In this document: positions 1 through 7,831 of the stretch, one piece after another
Numbering within the stretch: the first letter of the stretch is position 1
Layout: every line of letters begins with the position of its first letter
Source: Azohydromonas aeria
Lineage (GTDB): Bacteria; Pseudomonadota; Gammaproteobacteria; Burkholderiales; Burkholderiaceae_C
Reading direction: 5' to 3'
NCBI RefSeq assembly: GCF_009760915.1
Contig: NZ_VIDQ01000070.1
Location: forward strand, 1-39,478
DNA: 39,478 nucleotides
The notes under the pieces: generated by a model
Seen by the model: the letters and a program-made list of their open reading frames with translations, nothing else
The model's database searches: none
What the model was told of the DNA's origin: nothing
Made by a program: the position numbers and the translations under genes

Positions 1-228
1 ATGGTCATGCCCGGCATGGACGGGCCGGCGGTACTGCAGGCACTGCGTGCTGACGAGGCCACGTGCGCCATCCCCTGCATCGCCGTGACGGCGCTGGCAG
101 CGCCACAGGACGAGGCCCGAGCCAGGGCCGCCGGCTTTGACGGCTACATCACCAAGCCGCTGGAACGCGAGCGGCTGCTGGCGGAACTGCGCCGGGTTCT
201 GGATCCTGGACCCGGGCCAGCCGCCTGA
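1..228 (+). CDS. Response-regulator receiver (REC) domain, C-terminal part, cut by window edge
   Basis: The frame is open to the left edge and ends at a stop at 226-228, giving the last 75 residues of a CheY-like receiver domain. The visible residues begin at VMPGMDG, the loop that directly follows the phospho-accepting Asp, so that Asp should be encoded just outside the window. Later landmarks are the Thr/Ala switch region (AVTAL) and the conserved Lys (YITKPLE), followed by the last helix and a short Pro/Gly tail. No output domain follows, so the protein ends with REC: either a single-domain regulator or the receiver end of a hybrid kinase. It converges on the truncated kinase at 272-1345. 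The first Met in view is internal, not a start. Confidence 0.85.
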   Translation: MVMPGMDGPAVLQALRADEATCAIPCIAVTALAAPQDEARARAAGFDGYITKPLERERLLAELRRVLDPGPGPAA

Positions 229-271
229 GTCTTGACCCCGGGGTTGTTGTGAGGAGTCGGTGTGCCGGCTG

Positions 272-1345
272 TCAAACGGGACTCAGCAGGCGTGCCAATT
301 CCTCTGGTTCAACTGGCTTGGTGATGAACGAGTGCAAGCCTGCGGCTGCGGCCGCCTGGCGGTCTGCCTGCTGTCCATGTCCTGTCACGGCGATGAGCCG
401 CACACCGCCCAGTTTCGGCAACTCCCGAAGGCGGCGTGCCAGCTCGTAGCCGTCCATTCCGGGAAGACCGATGTCGAGCAAAACGACGTCGGGCTGAAAA
501 GCCGCTGCCGTGCGCAGTGCCATCGGCCCGTCTTGCGCCACTTCCACGTCGTGCCCCGACATGCTCAGCAGTAACGCCAAGCTCTCGGCGGCATCCTGGT
601 GATCGTCGACAACGAGCACGCGCCGTAGGCTAGGCACGACGGTTTGTGCAGCCGCTGAGGCTTCTGCGGCTGCTTGCTGCTGAACCGGCAACGTCACGGT
701 AATGGTCGTTCCCTTACCGAGCCCGGCACTTCCCGCACTGACGCTGCCGCCGTGGAGCTCGACGATGTTCTTCACCAGTGCCAGACCTACACCCAAACCC
801 CCTTCGGAGCGGTCAAGGGCGCGCACACCTTGCACGAACGGCTTGAACGCTCGCTGCAGCAGGGATTCGCTCATGCCCATGCCGTTGTCGCTCACCTGCA
901 TCGTGGCGACCTCCCCGTCGTGCTTGACGCTGACGTCAACGCGCCCTGGTGCCGGCGTGTACTTGGCGGCATTGGTCAGCAGGTTAGTCACGACCTGCGT
1001 CAGTCGCGTGGTGTCGCCCATGATCTGGATCGGCACCGGCGCCAGTTGAACGGACAGCGAGTGCCCGCGCTGCCTGACCATGGCACCGGCGGACTCGACC
1101 GCCATGCGCACCAGCGTGTTGAGCTCCAGCGCCACGGGCTCCAGCCGGAGCTTGCCGCTGGTAATGCGGCTGACGTCGAGCAGGTCGTCCACCAGGCGGG
1201 TCATGTGTCCGATCTGTCGACCCAGCAGGTCCAGGCACCAGCGGGCCTGCGGCTCGTCGTTGGTGAATCGGTCCAGTATGGGGTGGACGGACTCCGCGTG
1301 CAAAAAGGTGCACTTTGCTCGAAAAACGTGTTGCGCGACAAGCAC
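272..1345 (-). CDS. Hybrid histidine kinase / receiver protein, 5'-truncated (H-box missing)
   Basis: The reading frame encodes 357 residues: the end of a dimerization helix (HMTRLVDDLLDVSRITSGK, about 47-65), a HATPase_c domain with N box (NLLTNAAKY, 121-129), G1 box (DNGMGM, about 153-158) and G2 box (GGLGVGLAL, 182-190), then a REC domain whose phospho-accepting Asp is residue 291 (LLDIGLPGMDG) and whose conserved Lys lies in FITKPVE. The H-box normally 30-40 residues upstream, and any sensor domain, are absent. The first ~20 residues do not look like kinase and read into AT-richer DNA next to the integrase gene. The gene therefore appears cut at roughly 1275-1345 by arrival of foreign DNA, and the product should be unable to autophosphorylate. 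The start codon given is simply the first in frame; native expression is doubtful. Confidence 0.8.
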   Translation of the reverse strand: MLVAQHVFRAKCTFLHAESVHPILDRFTNDEPQARWCLDLLGRQIGHMTRLVDDLLDVSRITSGKLRLEPVALELNTLVRMAVESAGAMVRQRGHSLSVQLAPVPIQIMGDTTRLTQVVTNLLTNAAKYTPAPGRVDVSVKHDGEVATMQVSDNGMGMSESLLQRAFKPFVQGVRALDRSEGGLGVGLALVKNIVELHGGSVSAGSAGLGKGTTITVTLPVQQQAAAEASAAAQTVVPSLRRVLVVDDHQDAAESLALLLSMSGHDVEVAQDGPMALRTAAAFQPDVVLLDIGLPGMDGYELARRLRELPKLGGVRLIAVTGHGQQADRQAAAAAGLHSFITKPVEPEELARLLSPV

Positions 1346-1413
1346 TTATGAAAATTTGAATTACGGCAGTGCGAGTTTAGACGTGCGAATTGGTGCGTTT
1401 TGAGCTGGGAATA
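1275..1413. other. Junction between truncated kinase and integrase-bearing element
   Basis: This stretch is noticeably richer in A+T than its surroundings. It lies between the last recognisable kinase codons and the stop of the tyrosine recombinase. A short inverted repeat, GTGCA/TGCAC separated by six bases, sits near 1300-1315. It most likely holds the end of the integrase-bearing element. I could not find a convincing matching end near 8346-8391, so the exact boundary is not defined. Confidence 0.4.
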
Positions 1414-2602
1414 TCAGCGCTGACGGCGGCCAGAAAACGCCGTCCCGATCTGCCTGGAGCGGCGCTCGTCGTCGGCGTGCAAGTACAGCGACGTGGTGGA
1501 CACCGAGGCATGGCGCAGGTTGTCGCGCACCGTGGTGAGGTCGGCACCGGCTTCGAGCGCATACGAGGCGTGGCTGTGCCTCAGCCAGTGCGGTGAGGCC
1601 CGGCCCAGCTTCTCGGCCAGCGCCGGATTGACGGCGGCGAGTACCGTGGCCGCCGTCGCGAAGAAGCGCTTCATGGCCGCCCACAGCCGCCTGGCGGTGA
1701 TGCCGGCCTCGCCGTCGAGGCTGCCCAGCAGCGGCGTGCGCGGATCCCACTTCGCCGGGCTCACGCTCAGGCGGCGCTGCACCAAGTAGTCCTCCAGCGC
1801 GCTGCGGGCGATAAGGGGCAGCACGACCTTGCCAGCCTTGCTGCCCTTGCCGACCACATGCAGCCAGGCATCGCCGCCCGGGTCGAACTCGATGTTGCCC
1901 AGCGTCGCGCCCACCAACTCGCTGGCGCGCAGCCCGGTGCCGAAGCCGAAGTCCAGCACGAAGCGCATGCGCTGCGCCGCACGCGCCTCCCAGCCATAGG
2001 ACCATTCGAGCCCATCGGCGACGGTACGAACCAGGCCCCACTCGGCGCCGGAGAGCCCCCGCGTCGTGTCCAGCCCGGCCGCTCGCATGCCGCGCACGCG
2101 GATGCCGGCTAACGGATTGGCAAGCACATAGCGCTTGTCGATGAGCCAGCGGAACATCGCGCTGAGCACCGACAGCGCGTAGGCCGTGGAGCGCGGCGAG
2201 AGGCCGCCGGTGAACGGCCGCCACAGCGGCGAGGAGCGCGCCGTGGCAGAGCCGATCCAGCGCGAGCGCGGCGCCGGGTGGCGCAGGAACGCGCGGTAGG
2301 CCACGGCGTCCTCGGTGGTGAGCGAGGACAGCGCCACGCCGCGCTCGACGATGGCCCAGAGCAGCAACCGCTCGGCCTCCTTGCGATACGCACGCTGCGT
2401 GGCCGGTGCCTCGTGCAGCGACAACCACGACTGCACGGCCTCGTAGTCGTTATTGCCGCGCAGCGAACACGATGCGCGCGGCGCACGAAAGGCGCCCTGG
2501 GTGCCATCGACATCGGCCGGCACGGCAATGTGCTCCCAGGGCCGCACGTCGCCCTGCGGCGGCATGGCCACCAGGGCGCGAGCGCGCTCGGTGAGCTCGG
2601 GA
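1414..2602 (-). pseudogene. Tyrosine recombinase (phage-type integrase), 3' part of a split gene
   Basis: This is the C-terminal ~395 residues of a site-specific tyrosine recombinase. It has a SAM-like core-binding region (QSWLSLHEAPATQRAYRKEA) and a catalytic domain with the expected residues: Arg in GTGLRASELV, Lys in VGKGSKAGKV, HxxR in HWLRHSHAS, the second His in LRHASVS, and the nucleophile Tyr in TTSLYLHAD. The gene is interrupted at 2602 by the IS21 element. Joining base 7832 to base 2602 restores one continuous frame of 567 residues across ...SHPE/LTERAR.... A longer apparent frame up to 2703 merely reads into the IS21 end. The catalytic half is complete, but the native N-terminus has been cut away and the piece is probably not functional. 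Confidence 0.88.
2596..2602. repeat. Target-site duplication of IS21 element, left copy
   Basis: CTCGGGA lies directly outside the left terminus and is repeated at 7825-7831 directly outside the right terminus. Seven bases is within the 4-8 bp range known for the IS21 family. Collapsing the two copies restores the integrase reading frame. Confidence 0.85.
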
Positions 2603-2652
2603 TGTCGGGGCCGACGCAATTCTGAGCCACCGTGCCGACTGAACTTTGAGCC
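2603..2652 (+). repeat. IS21 left terminal inverted repeat region
   Basis: The outer repeat (2603-2628) starts TGTCGGGGCCGACG and ends in TGAGCC. An inner repeat (2632-2652) reads GTGCCGACTGAACTTTGAGC followed by C. Both match, in inverted orientation, the right-end repeats at 7799-7824 and 7765-7785 with a few substitutions. Confidence 0.8.
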
Positions 2653-2739
2653 AGGGGCGGAAGCCGGTTTTTGAAGACCGGCTGTGGATAAGTGTAGGTC
2701 CAAGCTCTGGTGTTTGACCTCCTGGGTGCCGTGTTGAGC

Positions 2740-2788
2740 GCGCGGGGCCAGACGCGAAGGGCGTAGCCCGCAGCGTCTGGCCCCGCGC
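2740..2788 (-). terminator. Strong stem-loop downstream of istB
   Basis: Perfect 16-base arms, GCGCGGGGCCAGACGC at 2740-2755 and its reverse complement at 2773-2788, enclose a 17-base loop that itself contains GGGC/GCCC. The structure lies just after the istB stop (2798) and before the IS end. There is no T-run, so it could terminate transcription weakly, insulate the IS from outside reads, or bind transposition proteins. The structure is seen; its role is inferred. Confidence 0.5.
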
Positions 2789-2797
2789 GGCAGTTCA

Positions 2798-2979
2798 TCA
2801 GGGAAGCTCTTCTGGCCCCGGTGGCTTGGCGGCCCGGCGGGCCTGCTCGCGAGCCGAGATGCGCTGCTTGGCCTGCTCGGTGCTGCGCATGAAGCGGATG
2901 GACTCGTTGCCGGTTTCGACGATGTGGCAGTGGTGCGTGAGGCGGTCCAGCAGCGCCGTGGTCATCTTGGGGTCCCCGA
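2798..2979 (-). pseudogene. istB: istB 3' fragment (IS21 transposition helper ATPase)
   Basis: The minus strand encodes the IstB C-terminus: GDPKMTTALLDRLTHHC, then HIVETGNESIRF and a basic tail ending RRAAKPPGPEELP before the stop at 2798-2800. This is the segment that normally follows the WSTVF motif. It is separated from the rest of istB (5550-6176) by the serine-recombinase element. Joining the halves at the shared GA dinucleotide gives WSTVFGDPKM and an unbroken 268-residue protein, the usual IstB size. The fragment has no start signal of its own. Confidence 0.9.
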
Positions 2980-3000
2980 GTACTTCAAACTGCCGCCAAT

Positions 3001-3441
3001 ATCGAACGGCTCATACCGTTCGTCACCGTCACGGATCTTGGTCACCCGCTGTATGGCCAACGCCTGAAGTTGTTGTCGCTGAAGTGCGCTCGCGGACCCA
3101 GCTTCATCGCCGTCGCGCTACCAGACGGACGCCGGCGGCTCGTGCGGCGCTGCATTACTGATCTGGAGCGGCCGTTGACGCCACCAGCGTCATTGCCGCG
3201 AGTCTCCGTCTGGACCCTGCTGCCGCTGGCGCGACTCGTGCGGAGCATGCTCGCCGCCTCCACCGAGGAGGCCAGCCATGCCAAGCCAGCCGCATCCGGG
3301 ACTTCACCGCCCAGCATCGAAGCCACGCCGCCCCGTCCACCGGCCATGGCCGGCTCTGCCAGTTCCTGCACGGAGGCAGCTCGCTCAAGAGGTCGCTCGG
3401 CTGCTGCAGCGCATCCTAGACGCGGAGGCAGGTCATGTTGA
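3001..3441 (+). CDS. DUF5372-like small protein upstream of serine recombinase
   Basis: The frame encodes FVTVTDLGHPLYGQRLKLLS near its start, resembling the conserved N-terminal block of DUF5372 proteins commonly found just before large serine recombinases. The rest is basic and then low-complexity (Ala, Ser, Pro, Arg rich). No ATG, GTG or TTG precedes the conserved block in this frame; the first standard start is a TTG at 3070, inside it. The true start is therefore uncertain: an unusual codon such as ATC at 3001, or use of the TTG. The stop overlaps the recombinase start (ATGTTGA), suggesting translational coupling. Function is unknown; a role as recombinase partner or directionality factor is only a guess from position. 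Confidence 0.6.
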   Translation: MERLIPFVTVTDLGHPLYGQRLKLLSLKCARGPSFIAVALPDGRRRLVRRCITDLERPLTPPASLPRVSVWTLLPLARLVRSMLAASTEEASHAKPAASGTSPPSIEATPPRPPAMAGSASSCTEAARSRGRSAAAAHPRRGGRSC

Positions 3442-5534
3442 CCATGCCAAGTGAGGCGACCGAGCGCATTACCACGGCCCATCGCGCCAAGCTCGCCTAC
3501 GTCTACGTGCGCCAGTCGTCGCCGACCCAAGTCCGGCAGCATCAGGAGAGCACGGAGCTGCAGTACCGGCTGGTCAACCGTGCTGCCGACCTTGGCTGGC
3601 CGCGCGAGCGGATCACGGTCATCGACGACGATCTGGGGAAGTCGGGTGCTTCCAGCACCGAGCGGCACGGCTTCCAACGCCTGATCGCCGAGATCGGCCT
3701 CGGCAAGGCCGGACTGGTGCTCAGCCTGGACGCGTCGCGCCTGGCACGCAACAACCGCGACTGGCATCAGCTGCTGGAGCTGTGCTCGATCTTCGGCGTA
3801 CTTATCGCCGACGGCGAGCGCCTATACGATCCGGCGGCGTACCACGACCGTCTACTGCTGGGCCTGTCGGGCATCATGAGCGAAGCCGAGTTGCATCAGA
3901 TCCGCCTGCGGCTGCACCAGGGTGAGCTACAGAAGGCTGCTCGCGGCGAGCTGCGGCTACCGCTGCCCGCCGGCCTTGCTCGGGGGGCAGCAGGCGAGAT
4001 CGTGCTCAACCCCGATGAAGAGGTGCAGGCACGACTGCAGTTGGTCTTCCGCCTGTTCCAGACGTTGCAAAGCGCCAGGGAGGTGATGAAGGAGTTGCTG
4101 CGGCACGGGCTTGCGCTGCCAATGCGGCCGCTGCAAGGGCCCTCGCCACATCAGGTGGTCTGGGTGCCGGCCACCAGCGCCCGGGTGCTACAGATCCTGA
4201 AGAACCCGTCCTATGCCGGCGCCTACGTTTATGGCCGCCGGCGGCAGGATCCTCTGCGACGGCGCAGCAACGGTACCTACAGTGGTACCGTGAAGGTCCC
4301 GGTGGATGAGTGGACGGTGTGCCTCCACGACGCCCATCCTGGCTACATCGGCTGGGAGGAGTTCATGGCCAACCTCAAGCGCCTGAACAGCAATTCCGTC
4401 TCGTACGGCGCATCACGGTCTGGTGTCCCGCGCAAGGGGCTGGCGTTGTTGCAGGGCATTGCCGTCTGCGGCCGCTGTGGTCGACGCTTGGCGCTGCGCT
4501 ACTCCGGTCCTCATGCGGACTACCCGGTCTACACCTGCACGGCGGACAAGCACAACAATGGCAGTCCTCTATGCCAGGAGGTGCGCGCACTGCCGGTGGA
4601 CGCGGTGGTCGAGCAGGTCTTGTTGGAGGCCTTGGCGCCTGACCAGATCGCCCTTGCTGCGGCGGCCGTGGGAGAACTCGAAGCCGAGAACCGGCAGCTT
4701 GAACAGCAGTGGATTCTCAAGCGCGAGCGCGCTCGGTACGAGGCCGAGCGAGCCCAGCGGCAATACGACGCGGTCGAGCCCGAGAACCGCTTGGTAGCCC
4801 GATCGCTTGAGCGAGTCTGGGAAGAGAGGCTGCGCCAACTCGAAGCCGTGGAGCTGGCTTATGAGGCATGGCACAGGGAGCGTCCCGCGGCGTTGAGCGA
4901 TGACGAGCGTGCCGAAGTGCTGAGCCTTGCTCAGGACCTGCCGCGGGTGTGGCAAGCCGCAACGGCTCAGGAGCGCAAGCGGATCCTGCGCCTGGTGGTG
5001 CGTGAAGTCATCCTGGACCAGAAGCGCGAGCCAGGCATGGTGTGGATGCAACTTTGCTGGCAGACAGGGGCCATTACCGAACATCGCCTACAGCGCAAGG
5101 TGCATTCGTACAGGGACTGCGTCACCAGCGAGCTCATTGAACGCCGCATTCGCGAGCTCAATGCCGAAGGCAAGATGGACTACGAGGTCGCAGCACAACT
5201 CAACGCGGAGGGCATCATGTCGCCGCGCGGCGTGCCCTTCGATCACGGCACCATCCACGTCCTGCGCAAGCGCTGGAACATCCGAACGGCCAAGATCAAC
5301 GGCGTCGAGCCCAATCCACCGCGCTGGCCCGATGGCAGTTACTCGGTGCAAGGTGCCGCGGCAGCGCTCGGCATCACGCCGCAGACGGTATTCAAGTGGC
5401 TATACAAGGGGCGTCTTCAGGGGCATCAGTTGATGAAGGGCCAGCCCTGGCAGATCACATTGCATAGCAAGGAGATTCGCTCTCTGCGGGCTCAAGTTCG
5501 ACGCACCAGCCGTTCCAAGAAGGAGGCATCATGA
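3435..5534 (+). CDS. Large serine recombinase
   Basis: The 699-residue protein has an N-terminal resolvase/invertase catalytic domain (about 17-160) with the nucleophile Ser in YVRQSSPTQV and the Arg/Asp motif SLDASRLARNN. A recombinase domain follows (about 190-300, ILKNPSYAGAYVYGRRR), then a zinc beta-ribbon (CGRCGRRL...YTC...PLC, about 345-380), a long charged coiled-coil (about 405-480), and a C-terminal MerR/excisionase-like HTH (GAAAALGITPQTVFKWLYKG). Such proteins cut and rejoin DNA at short specific sites using a 2-bp crossover. All catalytic elements are visible and the gene is uninterrupted, so it is probably active. It lies in the + direction, opposite to istA/istB, and ends 17 bp before the element's right junction. 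Confidence 0.92.
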   Translation: MLTMPSEATERITTAHRAKLAYVYVRQSSPTQVRQHQESTELQYRLVNRAADLGWPRERITVIDDDLGKSGASSTERHGFQRLIAEIGLGKAGLVLSLDASRLARNNRDWHQLLELCSIFGVLIADGERLYDPAAYHDRLLLGLSGIMSEAELHQIRLRLHQGELQKAARGELRLPLPAGLARGAAGEIVLNPDEEVQARLQLVFRLFQTLQSAREVMKELLRHGLALPMRPLQGPSPHQVVWVPATSARVLQILKNPSYAGAYVYGRRRQDPLRRRSNGTYSGTVKVPVDEWTVCLHDAHPGYIGWEEFMANLKRLNSNSVSYGASRSGVPRKGLALLQGIAVCGRCGRRLALRYSGPHADYPVYTCTADKHNNGSPLCQEVRALPVDAVVEQVLLEALAPDQIALAAAAVGELEAENRQLEQQWILKRERARYEAERAQRQYDAVEPENRLVARSLERVWEERLRQLEAVELAYEAWHRERPAALSDDERAEVLSLAQDLPRVWQAATAQERKRILRLVVREVILDQKREPGMVWMQLCWQTGAITEHRLQRKVHSYRDCVTSELIERRIRELNAEGKMDYEVAAQLNAEGIMSPRGVPFDHGTIHVLRKRWNIRTAKINGVEPNPPRWPDGSYSVQGAAAALGITPQTVFKWLYKGRLQGHQLMKGQPWQITLHSKEIRSLRAQVRRTSRSKKEAS

Positions 5535-5549
5535 GATCTCCGGCTCCAC

Positions 5550-6176
5550 GAATACCGTCGACCACTCACCGAAGTCGAGGTTGGTCGTGATCAGCACGCT
5601 GGTGTGCTCGTAGAGCTTGGACAGCAGGTGGAACAGCAAGGCGCCGCCGGCCTGGCTGAAGGGAAGATAGCCCAGCTCGTCCAAGACAACGAGGTCCATG
5701 CGCAGCAGCGTCGCGGCAATGCGCCCGGCCTTGCCCTGCGCCTTCTCCTGCTCCAGCGCGTTGACCAGGTCCACGGTCGAGTAGAACCGCACGCGCTTGC
5801 CGTGGCGCGTGATGCCGGCCACGCCGATGGCGGTCGCAAGATGCGTCTTCCCGGTACCCGGCCCGCCGACGAGAACGGCGTTGTGCGCGAGCTCGGTGAA
5901 CTCGCAGCTCGCCAGCTGCGTCACGAGCTTGCGGTCCACCGGCGAGACCTCGAAGTCGAAGCCGGCCAGGTCGCGGTGCATCGGGAACTTCGCCGCGTGC
6001 ATCTGGTAGCTCACCGAGCGCATGGCGCGGTCGGTGGCCTCGGCCTGCAGCAGGTGCTCCAGCAGCCAGCGCGAGGTCTCCACGCCGGCGTTCTGGCCTT
6101 GCTCCAGCAGTTCGGCCCAGGCGCCGGCCATGCCGTGCAGCCGCAGCGCCTTGAGCTCGGCAATGAGGTCACTCAT
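5550..6176 (-). pseudogene. istB: istB 5' fragment (IS21 helper ATPase, AAA+)
   Basis: This fragment holds 209 native residues. It has the IS21-type N-terminal helical region (LIAELKALRLHGMAGAW), Walker A (GGPGTGKTHLA), Walker B (DLVVLDELGY) and the sensor-like ITTNL. The native sequence stops at WSTVF; the frame then runs into the inserted element, adds six foreign residues (VEPEIS) and stops at 5529-5531. The start ATG at 6176 overlaps the end of istA by eight bases, as is usual in IS21. IstB normally forms ATP-dependent assemblies that select target DNA and activate IstA. Losing the C-terminal ~59 residues probably inactivates it. Confidence 0.9.
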
Positions 6177-7716
6177 GGCCAGCCTCCTCGCCCAGGGCCG
6201 GCACGGCGGCGGTGCGGCTGCGCAGCCGGTCGTAGCGGCCCGGATCGGCCAGTGGTGGTGTCTTGACCTGCAGCGGCGTGGCCACGGCCTGCGGCAGCGG
6301 CGCGGCGTTGAGCCGCCCCAGCACGTTGAGCACGTGCTCGATGCTCACGCGCCCGGAGGGCGGCGCGCTCTCCAGGGCCAGCTCCACCGCCACCAGCACG
6401 GCGTCGAGCCCGGCGCCCGGCACCAGGGCCAGCACCTGCGCCATGACGCGGTCGCCGCCGCTCTCGCGCAGCAGCGCCCGGCGCAGCCGCAGCAGCGGCT
6501 CGGGCAGTTCCGCGAAGGGCGCCCCGTTGCGCAGCGCGCCGGGCTTGCGCTGCAGCAGCGGCACGTAGTGCTGCCAGTCGTAGTGGGTCTGGCCGCGGTC
6601 GCTCAGCCGTTCGTGGCTGGCCACCGTGTCGTCGCCGGCCACCACCACGACGCGCCCCGGGTACAGCCGCGTGCTGACCATCTGCCCAGCGAGCTCGCAC
6701 GGCACGGAGTAGCGGTTGCGCGCCACCGTCACCAGGCAGGTGCTGCTCACGCGGGCAGGCTTCTCGACGTAGCCGTTGAAGGGGGCCGGCATGGGCATGA
6801 GGTGCGGGCGCTCGTGCTCCAGCATCTCGGCCACGCTGAAGCGCTCATGCTGCGGGTGGCGGACCTCCTGCCACAGCGCACGGCAGCGCTCGCCCAGCCA
6901 AGCGTTGAGCTCGGTGAAGGAGCTGAAGCGCCGCTTGGCCGCCTCAATCCAGATGCGCCGGCGGCTGTCCTGCACGTTCTTCTCGACGACCCCCTTCTCC
7001 CAGCCTGAAGCCACGTTGCAGAAGTCGGGGTCGAACAGGTAGTGGGCGCACATCACGGCGAAGCGCGCGTTGACCTGCCGTCCCTTGCCCTTGTGGACCT
7101 TGTCCACGGCGGTCTTCATGTTGTCGTAGATGCCGCGCCGGGCCACCCCGCCCAGCGCGCTGAAGCAGCGCGTGTGCGCGTCGAACAGCATCTCGTGGCC
7201 CTGGCTGGGGTAAGCCACCAGCCAGAACGCGCGGCTGGCACACAGCTTCATGTGCGCCACTTGCAGCCGGTAGTAGATGCCGCCCACCACCAGCCCTTCT
7301 TCGCTCCAGTCGAACTGGAACGCCTCGCCCAGCTCGAAGGCCAGCGGCACGAAGGCGTGGACGCTGGCGCCCAGGCCTTCGCCGGCGCGCCAGTCGCGGA
7401 TGAAGTCCGTCAGCCGTGTGTAGCCGCCGCCGTAGCCGGCAGCCTTGAGCTCGGCGTGCAGTGCCTTGGCCGTGCGCCGCTCCTGCTTCGGGCGCCGGGC
7501 ATCGGCCAGCAGCGCCTGCTTGACCATCTCCACGAACGGCGTGAGCTTGCAGGGCTGGGGCGCGCGCCGGTACTTCGGTGCGTCGGTGACGTCGGCCTGC
7601 AGCCACTTGGCCACCGTGTTGCGCGACAGCCCCGTCATGCGCGAGATCTCCCTCTCGCTCTTGTTCTCCCGGCGGTGCAGTCGCCGGATCCATCCGATCT
7701 GGTCCATGGTGATCAA
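6169..7716 (-). CDS. istA: IS21-family transposase IstA
   Basis: The 515-residue transposase begins with an HTH (SEREISRMTGLSRNTVAKWL, about 20-39), followed by a retroviral-integrase-like core. Its catalytic acidic residues are the Asp in FQFDWSEE, the Asp in GIYDNMKTAV and the Glu in GWEKGVVEKNV. A C-terminal beta domain (VARNRYSVPCELAG) follows. IstA binds the terminal repeats and cuts and joins DNA. Length and all motifs are normal and no frameshift is visible, so this half of the transposition machinery looks functional. The second Met (MDQIGW) could also be the start. It is the first gene of the istAB operon and is read away from the right end. Confidence 0.94.
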   Translation of the reverse strand: MITMDQIGWIRRLHRRENKSEREISRMTGLSRNTVAKWLQADVTDAPKYRRAPQPCKLTPFVEMVKQALLADARRPKQERRTAKALHAELKAAGYGGGYTRLTDFIRDWRAGEGLGASVHAFVPLAFELGEAFQFDWSEEGLVVGGIYYRLQVAHMKLCASRAFWLVAYPSQGHEMLFDAHTRCFSALGGVARRGIYDNMKTAVDKVHKGKGRQVNARFAVMCAHYLFDPDFCNVASGWEKGVVEKNVQDSRRRIWIEAAKRRFSSFTELNAWLGERCRALWQEVRHPQHERFSVAEMLEHERPHLMPMPAPFNGYVEKPARVSSTCLVTVARNRYSVPCELAGQMVSTRLYPGRVVVVAGDDTVASHERLSDRGQTHYDWQHYVPLLQRKPGALRNGAPFAELPEPLLRLRRALLRESGGDRVMAQVLALVPGAGLDAVLVAVELALESAPPSGRVSIEHVLNVLGRLNAAPLPQAVATPLQVKTPPLADPGRYDRLRSRTAAVPALGEEAGHE

Positions 7717-7764
7717 TCCTCGATTCCCCGCTGCACAAAAAAGCAGCAGGGTAGGTGTTCACCT

Positions 7765-7824
7765 GGCTCAGTTTTCAGTCGGCACGGCCATCAGAAGTGG
7801 CTCACTTTTCGGTCGGCCTCAACA
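7765..7824 (-). repeat. IS21 right terminal inverted repeat region
   Basis: Read inward from 7824, the outer repeat starts TGTTGAGGCCGACCGAAAAG and reaches TGAGCC (7824 to 7799). An inner copy at 7785-7765 contains GTGCCGACTGAAAACTGAGC. The outer repeat pairs with 2603-2628 and the inner with 2632-2652. The two copies lie close together, as is known for IstA-binding repeats. Confidence 0.8.
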
Positions 7825-7831
7825 CTCGGGA
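7825..7831. repeat. Target-site duplication of IS21 element, right copy
   Basis: CTCGGGA, identical to 2596-2602, lies directly outside the right IS terminus. The next base (7832) continues the integrase frame interrupted at 2602. Confidence 0.85.

Larger units (their letters stand above)
2978..5551 (+). mobile_element. Serine-recombinase element inserted in istB
   Basis: The insert is 2572 bp and carries a DUF5372-like gene overlapping a large serine recombinase gene. Its limits are set by comparison with the restored istB: the left junction reads TCCCC-GA-GTACTTC (GA at 2978-2979) and the right junction reads TCCAC-GA-ATACCG (GA at 5550-5551). Only the dinucleotide GA is shared, with no longer duplication or terminal inverted repeats, as expected for serine recombinases, which make 2-bp staggered cuts. 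Circularising the element would give TCCACGAGTAC, which matches the empty target TCCCCGAATAC at 9 of 11 positions, so this looks like site-specific rather than random insertion. Confidence 0.85.
2603..7824 (-). mobile_element. IS21-family insertion sequence, interrupted by a serine-recombinase element
   Basis: The element has istA and istB on the minus strand, overlapping by eight bases, bounded by related inverted ends and a 7-bp target duplication. Its own length without the inner insertion is about 2650 bp (5222 minus 2572), normal for IS21. The termini read TGTCGGGGCCGAC on the left and TGTTGAGGCCGAC on the right when both are read inward. Each end carries a second internal copy of a motif containing GTGCCGACTGA, a multi-repeat arrangement typical of this family. 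istA is intact but istB is split, so this copy should not transpose by itself unless IstB is supplied by another copy. Confidence 0.93.

Noticed and set aside
2603..2703. Apparent N-terminal extension of the integrase 3' half
   Set aside because: These codons lie within the IS21 terminal repeats; the true upstream sequence of the integrase is at 7832-8346.
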